A model generated the notes under the pieces. The model saw nothing but the letters and a program-made list of their open reading frames with translations, had not been told where the DNA came from and did not search any database. Made by a program: the position numbers and the translations under genes. DNA of 10,594 bases. Source: Porphyrobacter sp. UBA7686 (GTDB lineage: Bacteria; Pseudomonadota; Alphaproteobacteria; Sphingomonadales; Sphingomonadaceae). How positions within the stretch are numbered: the stretch's first letter is position 1; each line of letters starts with the position of its first letter. Of this stretch, positions 5,781-10,594 are shown piece by piece. The stretch is from NCBI GenBank assembly GCA_002482865.1, contig DLGU01000012.1, forward strand, positions 1 to 10,594, read 5' to 3'.

Positions 5781-6589
5781 TGCGTGTGTTCTTTGACCGC
5801 GAACTCGACACAGTGGCGACCTTCTGGCGCATCTATCGCCGCGACGGGGCGGCGCTGGCCTTCACCAGCCATGACCGCGACCTCAGCTTCGGCGGCATCC
5901 GGCATCTCGCTGCCCCCGGCATGATCCCCGCAGCCATCCGCCTGACCTCGGAACTCGCCAATGACAGCGCCGAGGTGCAGGGCGTGCTCAACCACGATTC
6001 GATCCGCGTGGACGAACTGGCCGCCGGGTTGTTCGATGACGCCGCGATCGCAATCGGCGCGGTCGATTGGATCAGCCTCGATCACCACACGCTCTACACC
6101 GGGCAGATCGGGCGGATCGAGGACGACAGCACGCAGTTTTCGGCCGAGCTGCGATCCACCAAGAGCCTGCTGGAACAAGATCTCGTGCCCCGCACCAGCC
6201 CCACTTGCCGCGCCGAGTTTTGCGGGCGCGGGTGCGGGCTTTCGGCGGTGCGGTTTACTGCGGTGCAGCCACTTGCCGCGATCGATCTCGAAACCAATCG
6301 GGTGCGGTTTGGAGGCCTCGATGGCGAGGCGCATGTCGATGGCCGGCTGCGCTTCATGGCCGGGCCGCAGACCGGAGTGGCCTTCGGGGTCATTGATGCC
6401 GAGGGGGACTGGCTGGTGCTCGACAGGCCGCTGGTGGCTGGCACCACGCTCGGCACACGGGCGGAACTGCGCGAGGGCTGCGACCATACCATCGCCACCT
6501 GCGCCGCGCGGTTCGGGAATGCCGCTAACTTCCGTGGCGAGCCGTTCCTGCCGGGCAATGACCTGCTCGCCCGCTACGGCCAGCCATGA
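5780..6589 (+). CDS. g13: Tail hub protein gp13 (DUF2163 / phage_BR0599, TIGR02218), likely Fe-S binding
   Basis: The 269-residue protein has the DUF2163 N-terminal domain (about 1-165: FWRIYRRDGAALAFTSHDRDL, then the Gly/Asp-rich barrel DHHTLYTGQIGRI) and a C-terminal BR0599-type domain (about 185-267: CAARFGNAANFRGEPFLPG). It has five cysteines: C143, C148 and C152 in TCRAEFCGRGCG, then C234 and C241 in GCDHTIATC. In the RcGTA structure the gp13 hub holds an iron-sulfur cluster, as does the related lambda gpL, so four of these are the likely ligands. It forms the hub at the tail tip with gp12, gp14 and gp15. The start overlaps the g12 stop by one base (TGATG), and GGGAG at 5767-5771 is an adequate Shine-Dalgarno sequence. 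Confidence 0.93.
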   Translation: MRVFFDRELDTVATFWRIYRRDGAALAFTSHDRDLSFGGIRHLAAPGMIPAAIRLTSELANDSAEVQGVLNHDSIRVDELAAGLFDDAAIAIGAVDWISLDHHTLYTGQIGRIEDDSTQFSAELRSTKSLLEQDLVPRTSPTCRAEFCGRGCGLSAVRFTAVQPLAAIDLETNRVRFGGLDGEAHVDGRLRFMAGPQTGVAFGVIDAEGDWLVLDRPLVAGTTLGTRAELREGCDHTIATCAARFGNAANFRGEPFLPGNDLLARYGQP

Positions 6590-7005
6590 CTGCGCCCAAC
6601 GTAGCGCTGGCCGAGGCCGCGCGGGCTTTGATTGGCTGCCCGTTCCGGCTCCACGGCCGCGATCCGGCGACCGGGCTCGACTGCGTAGGAGTGGTCTCGG
6701 CCGTGCTCGCGACAAGCGGTGTGCGTCCGGTGGTTCCGGCCGGCTATAGCCTGCGCAATCTCGATATCGCCCAGTGGTTGCCGCTCGCACAGCAGTCGGG
6801 ACTGGTGCCTGCACCCGGCCCCATTTGCGCAGGCGAGGTGCTGCTGATCGCGCTCGCGCATTGCCAACACCATCTCGTGATCGCCGCCGACGCAGTGACC
6901 GTCATCCACGCCCACGCCGGGCTGCGGCGCGTGGTGCTCCAGCCGCTCGATCCCGCCTGGCAGGTTCATGCCAAGTGGCGGTTCGCACCTCAGAGAGAAG
7001 GCTAG
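6586..7005 (+). CDS. g14: NlpC/P60 cell-wall peptidase of the tail tip (gp14, TIGR02219)
   Basis: The 139-residue protein is an NlpC/P60-family cysteine peptidase, predicted to cut peptidoglycan peptides so the tail can cross the wall of the recipient. The N-terminal EAARALIGCPFRLHGRDPATGLDCVGVV contains the catalytic Cys33 in the GLDC(V)G motif. The catalytic His is probably His96 in CQHHLVI, and the third polar residue may be His108 in TVIHAHAG. The C-terminal WQVHAKWRF is the typical last strand. Length is that of a minimal single-domain GTA enzyme with no signal peptide, consistent with assembly into a particle. It starts in the ATGA overlapping the g13 stop. Confidence 0.93.
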   Translation: MTAPNVALAEAARALIGCPFRLHGRDPATGLDCVGVVSAVLATSGVRPVVPAGYSLRNLDIAQWLPLAQQSGLVPAPGPICAGEVLLIALAHCQHHLVIAADAVTVIHAHAGLRRVVLQPLDPAWQVHAKWRFAPQREG

Positions 7006-7008
7006 CTC

Positions 7009-9192
7009 ATGGCGACGATAGTTCTGACAGCGCTGGGCACGGCGATTGGCGGCCCGATCGGCGCATCCTTCGGGGCGTTGATCGGCCAGCAGATCGATTC
7101 GCGGATCTTTGCCCCCGGCGGGCGCGAGGGGCCACGCCTGCGCGATCTGGCGATCAGCACGTCGAGCTATGGCCAGCCGATCCCGCGCCAGTTCGGACGG
7201 ATGCGGGTGCCCGGCACAGTGATCTGGTCGACCGATCTGGTGGAAAGCAAACGCAAGGAGAAGGGCCGTAAGGGCCAGCCCTCGACCACGGTCTATGCCT
7301 ATACCGCATCCTTTGCGGTAGCGCTATCGAGCACGCCGATCGACCGTGTCGGGCGGATTTGGGCCGATGGCAACCTGCTGCGCGGCGCGCAGGATGACCT
7401 CAAGGTCGGCGGGATTTTGCGCGTCTATCGCGGCTTCGGCGATGATCCGGTGGACCCGCTGATCGCCGCAGCCAAGGGCCCTGCCGCACCCGCTTTCCGC
7501 GACTGCGCCTATGTCGTGTTCGAGAATCTGGAGCTAGGCGATTACGGCAACCGAATCCCCGCGCTCAGCTTCGAAATCTTTGCCGATGGCGGGGATGAGA
7601 GCGTGTCGCTGGCGCAGCTGGTGCCGGATGCGGCAGGCCCCGCCATTGCGGCGCCATTGGCCTACGCACGCGGGTTTGCCGATGAGGGCGGGCCGTTGGC
7701 ATCGACGCTTGCGGCGATTGATCAGGTGATCCCGCTGGTTTGCATGTCAGGCGGTGAAGGCCTCACCATCGCCGTTCGCGACTCGGCAGGGCAGGACATC
7801 CTGACCCTGCCGGGCCAACTCGCGACGGATGACCGTCAGCAAGACGAAGCATCGCACAAACAGCGCGCTGGCGTGCCCGCACGCTCCCCTGCTGCCCTGC
7901 GATATTACGACGAGGATCGCGACTATCAGACCGGGGTGCAGCGCGCTTCTGGAGCCCGCCCAGCGGGCCGCGAGCTGATGATCGACCTGCCCGCAACCAT
8001 GACCGCCAGCGGCGCGCGCAGCCTCGCCAATGACAGCGCCAATCGCGCGCGCTGGCAGCACGAGACCGTCAGCTGGCGAATCGGTGAGCTCGATCCGCGG
8101 CTCACGCCCGGTCGCATCGTGCGCCTGCCGGACATGCCCGGCCACTGGCTGCTGCGCAGCTGGGAATGGCAGGATCGAGGGATCGCTCTTGAGCTGGAGC
8201 GACTCGCCCCCGCAGGCGGGGCCCCGCGTCAGAGCGACCCGGGAGAGAGCCTGTCGCCTACCGATCTGGTCATTCCGCCGACCCAGCTTGCAGCCTTCGA
8301 AGTCCCGCCCGATGCCAGCAGCAACCCGGCCAATCCGCTGATCTTTGCAGCGGCTTCTGGCGCGAACGGCGCTTGGCGGGGGGCGGCCTTGTTCGCCGTT
8401 CAGGGGACCGCGCTGGTCGATCTCGGCACCACGGGAACGCAGCGCGCAGTGATGGGGACGCTTGGCGCGCCGCTGGAGCCTTCCTCGGGGATTTTGTTCG
8501 AGCCGGCCGCGACAGCCGTGATCGATCTGGTCGCAGGCGATCTCGATCTGGCGGACACCGACCTTGCGGGTCTTGCCGCCGGTGCCAACCGCGTGCTCAT
8601 CGGCGGTGAGCTGGTACAGTTCTTACGCGCCGAGCCTGCAGGCGACGGTCGGTGGCGGCTCACCGGGCTGCTGCGCGGCCGGGGCGGCACCGAGCCGGAG
8701 GCTGCCCGGGGCCACCCAGCACAGACACAGGTGACCGTGATCGATGACAATCTGGTCTCGCTTGATCCGCAACTGGTCCCGCCGCTTGCGACCTCGCGTA
8801 TTGCCGCAATCGGGACGGGAGATACCGAAACCATCATCGCGCCGCTCGCCAATGCGGGCCTTTCGCGCCGACCGCCATGCCCCGTCCATCCGCGTGTGCG
8901 CATCGAAGCCGATCAGGCCAGCCTGTTCAGCTGGACCCGGCGCGGGCGAGGACAATGGCGGTGGGATGACAGCGTAGAAGTGCCGCTGATTGAGGAGCGT
9001 GAGGCCTATCTCGTCGGTTACGGCCCTGCCGATGCTCCGCATGTATCATGGCAGCGCGACACCGCCTGGCTGCGCCTGACTTTAGCGGAGCGGACGGCGC
9101 TGATTACCGCGCACGGTCCGGCGCCGCTGTGGGTCAGGCAGGTCGGCACATTCGATCGTTCACTGCCGCTGCTGCTCGCTTCATTGTCCTGA
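7009..9192 (+). CDS. g15: Tail tip / host-specificity protein gp15, short form without the GTA TIM domain
   Basis: The 727-residue protein is the central tip ('megatron') protein. Residues 1-30 are a Gly/Ala-rich hydrophobic segment (GTAIGGPIGASFGALIGQQID), possibly involved in membrane passage. Residues about 40-192 are the conserved N-terminal hub region, with YGQPIPRQFGRMRVPGTVIW, STTVYAYTASFAVAL, RIWADGNLLR and FENLELGDYGNRIPALSFEI. About 200-400 resembles the Phage-tail_3 domain (SWRIGELDPRLTPGRIVRLP), and about 500-610 the Rcc01698 C-terminal type (GELVQFLRAEPAGDGRWRLTGLLRGR). RcGTA gp15 is about 1,300 residues and has a TIM-barrel domain after the NRIP...FE segment; here the sequence passes almost directly to the next domain. 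AGAAGG at 6996-7001 serves the ATG. Confidence 0.9.
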   Translation: MATIVLTALGTAIGGPIGASFGALIGQQIDSRIFAPGGREGPRLRDLAISTSSYGQPIPRQFGRMRVPGTVIWSTDLVESKRKEKGRKGQPSTTVYAYTASFAVALSSTPIDRVGRIWADGNLLRGAQDDLKVGGILRVYRGFGDDPVDPLIAAAKGPAAPAFRDCAYVVFENLELGDYGNRIPALSFEIFADGGDESVSLAQLVPDAAGPAIAAPLAYARGFADEGGPLASTLAAIDQVIPLVCMSGGEGLTIAVRDSAGQDILTLPGQLATDDRQQDEASHKQRAGVPARSPAALRYYDEDRDYQTGVQRASGARPAGRELMIDLPATMTASGARSLANDSANRARWQHETVSWRIGELDPRLTPGRIVRLPDMPGHWLLRSWEWQDRGIALELERLAPAGGAPRQSDPGESLSPTDLVIPPTQLAAFEVPPDASSNPANPLIFAAASGANGAWRGAALFAVQGTALVDLGTTGTQRAVMGTLGAPLEPSSGILFEPAATAVIDLVAGDLDLADTDLAGLAAGANRVLIGGELVQFLRAEPAGDGRWRLTGLLRGRGGTEPEAARGHPAQTQVTVIDDNLVSLDPQLVPPLATSRIAAIGTGDTETIIAPLANAGLSRRPPCPVHPRVRIEADQASLFSWTRRGRGQWRWDDSVEVPLIEEREAYLVGYGPADAPHVSWQRDTAWLRLTLAERTALITAHGPAPLWVRQVGTFDRSLPLLLASLS

Positions 9193-9208
9193 ACACCGGG
9201 AGATTTGC

Positions 9209-9673
9209 ATGTCCGATCCGATCGCCCTTGCCAGCACCACACCTATCATTGGCCTGCCACTTTTGATCCCGGGTCAGGCCCAGAAGGAGTTTTTCGTCAA
9301 TCAGGCCCTCAGCCTGCTCGACGCCTTGCACACGCGCGCTGTCACAGCCTCTCAGCCCGCACCGCCGCAAAGCCCGAATGAAGGCGACTGCTTCCGGGTC
9401 ACCGCACCGGCGGCAAGCGCGTGGACCGGACACGAGGGCAAGCTTGCGGTATGGATCGGCGGGGATTGGCACTTTGTCGCGCCGCGCGAAGGCATGCAGG
9501 CGTTCGACCTGTCGGCGGGCCACTCCATCGTCTACCGGTCAGGGTGGGAAAGCGTCGCCGCTCCTCCCGAGCCTACCGGCGGAACCATTATCGACACCCA
9601 GGCACGCGTCGCGATCACATCCCTGATACAGGCGATGGTGGCAGTGGGGATACTGGCGACTGAAGCGCCTTAA
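9209..9673 (+). CDS. DUF2793 family protein, probable tail fibre/tip accessory
   Basis: The 154-residue protein starts with a conserved DUF2793 pattern: a short N-terminal tail, then PLLIPGQAQKEFFVNQALSLLDAL (a broken residue run from about 18), with the GQAQKE..(V/F)N.AL..LDAL helix as the signature. Then come NEGDCFRV and a small beta domain (GKLAVWIGGDWHFVAPREGM). The C-terminus (ARVAITSLIQAMVAVGIL) is a hydrophobic helix that could trimerise. GGGAG at 9198-9202 lies 6 bases before the ATG, 16 bases after the g15 stop, so it is cotranscribed. No enzymatic motif is seen. Its role in surface binding is inferred from position beside the tip gene; RcGTA has no equivalent directly after g15 that I know of. 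Confidence 0.82.
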   Translation: MSDPIALASTTPIIGLPLLIPGQAQKEFFVNQALSLLDALHTRAVTASQPAPPQSPNEGDCFRVTAPAASAWTGHEGKLAVWIGGDWHFVAPREGMQAFDLSAGHSIVYRSGWESVAAPPEPTGGTIIDTQARVAITSLIQAMVAVGILATEAP

Positions 9674-9841
9674 ACACACAGATTGGCGGAATCAGGCCTG
9701 TTTTGCGATTGCATTTTTGTCCACAGGCATGTCTTCGCGACATTCTTGCAACACCAATAGGCCATTGATTGCTTGCCTCATGCAAGGGGAAAAGATAGAG
9801 ACGGCCGGTGCCTCAAGTCCAATACAAAGGGGAATTTTAGA
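9674..9841 (+). promoter_or_regulatory. Intergenic region carrying the promoter of the porin gene
   Basis: This AT-richer gap separates the GTA block from the porin gene and should contain its promoter and 5' leader. I find no convincing -35/-10 pair. The only structured elements are weak: CAGGCCTG followed by TTTT (near 9693-9704), which has no loop and is not a credible terminator, and CTTGC/GCAAG at 9772-9776 and 9782-9786, a 5-bp stem. AAGGGGA at 9827-9833 is the ribosome binding site, 8 bases before the ATG at 9842. The promoter is inferred from the change of gene family and codon usage. Confidence 0.45.
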
Positions 9842-10594
9842 ATGCGCAAACTCGTCATTGGGATGGCGATGGCTTCGACCGCGCTGACCACACCTGCCAT
9901 GGCCCGTGAAGGCCAGTGGTACATTCAGGGTGATGGCGGCGTAATGCTCGTCGAAGACCAGAGCCTCGATGTTAACGGTGCCGCCGGTGACGCGGTTGCC
10001 AACTATGACACGGGTTACGATTTCGGCGGTATCGTCGGCTACGATTTCGGTGCGTTCCGGCTCGAAGCTGAAGCCAGCTATCGCGCTGCTGATCTGAGCG
10101 ACGTGCAGGCCGGCACCCAAGGTCTGGTCGTTGTGCCGCAGACCGCCGGTTCCAGCACCTTCACCGGCACTCGTATCGCAGCTGGCGAAGTTAACGCCCT
10201 CAGCTTCATGTTGAACGGACTGTTCGACTTCGGCGCCGATGATGGCATCCAGGCCTTCGCTGGCGGTGGTGTCGGTGTGGCTCGTGTCGACATGGACGGC
10301 CGCGTCAATCAGCAGGGCCCGGGCGTGTGGAACGATTCGGACACGGGCTTCGCATGGCAACTGCTGGCAGGCGTTCGCGCTCCCCTGAGCGATTCGTGGG
10401 ACGTCGGTCTGAAGTATCGTTACTTCAACGTTCCTGACGTTGGTCTCGTGGACCCGATTGGCCGTTCGCTTGAGACCAAGCTGAGCAGCCACTCGATTCT
10501 GGGCTCGATCACCTACAACTTCGGTGGCGTCGAGCCGGTTGTTGCACCTGTGGCCGCACCCCCGCCGCCCCCGCCGCCCCCGCCGCCGCCGCCG
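9842..10594 (+). CDS. Outer-membrane beta-barrel protein, OmpA-like (3' end missing)
   Basis: 251 codons are visible and the frame is open at the window end. Residues 1-21 are a signal peptide (MRKLVIGMAMASTALTTPAMA), with cleavage expected after AMA. Residues about 22-225 have the alternating aromatic/polar pattern of an eight-stranded barrel: WYIQGDGGVML, YDFGGIVGYDFGAFRLEAEASYR, FMLNGLFDFG, IQAFAGGGVGVARVDMDG, FAWQLLAGVRAPLSDSWDVGLKYRYF and HSILGSITYNFGG. Twelve prolines (residues 240-251) then begin a hinge of the type that joins OmpA barrels to a peptidoglycan-binding C-terminal domain, which would lie beyond the window. Frequent GGT, GTT and CGT codons contrast with the upstream GTA genes and suggest strong expression. 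It is probably not part of the GTA operon. Confidence 0.85.
   Translation, partial: MRKLVIGMAMASTALTTPAMAREGQWYIQGDGGVMLVEDQSLDVNGAAGDAVANYDTGYDFGGIVGYDFGAFRLEAEASYRAADLSDVQAGTQGLVVVPQTAGSSTFTGTRIAAGEVNALSFMLNGLFDFGADDGIQAFAGGGVGVARVDMDGRVNQQGPGVWNDSDTGFAWQLLAGVRAPLSDSWDVGLKYRYFNVPDVGLVDPIGRSLETKLSSHSILGSITYNFGGVEPVVAPVAAPPPPPPPPPPPP

Noticed and set aside
5501..6814. 437-codon open frame on the minus strand
   Set aside because: It is antisense to g12, g13 and g14, whose protein families are clear; there is no domain and no plausible ribosome binding site context.
9690..9720. Intrinsic terminator after the DUF2793 gene
   Set aside because: CAGGCCTG is a loopless palindrome, and the T-runs nearby are not preceded by a stable stem.
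9692..10492. 266-codon open frame on the minus strand
   Set aside because: It is antisense to the porin gene, which has a signal peptide, barrel strands and a good ribosome binding site on the plus strand.
10559..10594. CCG/CCC repeat as a microsatellite or phase-variable tract
   Set aside because: It is in frame and encodes prolines of a typical OmpA hinge, with mixed CCC and CCG codons; triplet changes would not shift the frame.

Overview
The window holds most of a gene transfer agent (GTA) structural cluster. All genes are on the + strand, and the order matches the well-studied Rhodobacter capsulatus GTA (RcGTA) from g5 to g15. The organism is most likely an alphaproteobacterium of the order Sphingomonadales (Erythrobacteraceae or a close relative). 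This placement is inferred from GC-rich sequence, GTA gene order, a short g15, an N-terminally extended g12, a DUF2793 gene after g15, and an OmpA-type porin with a polyproline hinge. I could not run a database search to confirm the taxon. No integrase, repressor, terminase or lysis gene is visible; the terminase, portal and protease genes (g1-g4) would lie upstream of base 1.

Layout. Bases 1-693 are the C-terminal part of the HK97-fold major capsid protein (g5). A 150-base gap follows, with a strong hairpin at 757-809. Next are the head-tail connector g6 (844-1401), a 56-codon ORF in the g7 position (1398-1568), the DUF3168 tail terminator g8 (1558-1947), the tail tube protein g9 (1960-2367), the tail chaperones g10 and g10.1 (2364-2875), and the short tape measure g11 (2868-3443). 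The tail tip follows: a very large g12 (3459-5780), the iron-sulfur hub g13 (5780-6589), the NlpC/P60 peptidase g14 (6586-7005), and the hub/fibre protein g15 (7009-9192). A DUF2793 gene (9209-9673) closes the block. After a 168-base gap, an outer-membrane beta-barrel gene starts at 9842 and runs off the window inside a polyproline stretch.

How it works together. g5-g8 build the head and its connection to the tail. g9-g11 build a short non-contractile tail around the tape measure. g12-g15 form the distal ring, hub, wall-cleaving peptidase and tip. DUF2793 is probably a tip or fibre accessory. Most adjacent genes overlap at stop/start codons (ATGA or TGATG) or are separated by under 20 bases, so the block from g6 onward reads as one translationally coupled operon. 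The main break is the g5-g6 gap, where the hairpin could lower downstream expression relative to the capsid gene.

What is unusual. g12 carries about 565 extra N-terminal residues that look like a beta-sandwich plus a glycosidase-like TIM barrel. g15 is shorter than RcGTA g15 by about the same amount and lacks the region where the GTA TIM-barrel domain normally sits. This suggests the barrel was moved or replaced. A well-placed internal ribosome binding site and ATG inside g12 could also yield a canonical-length g12 protein. g7 is missing in recognisable form.
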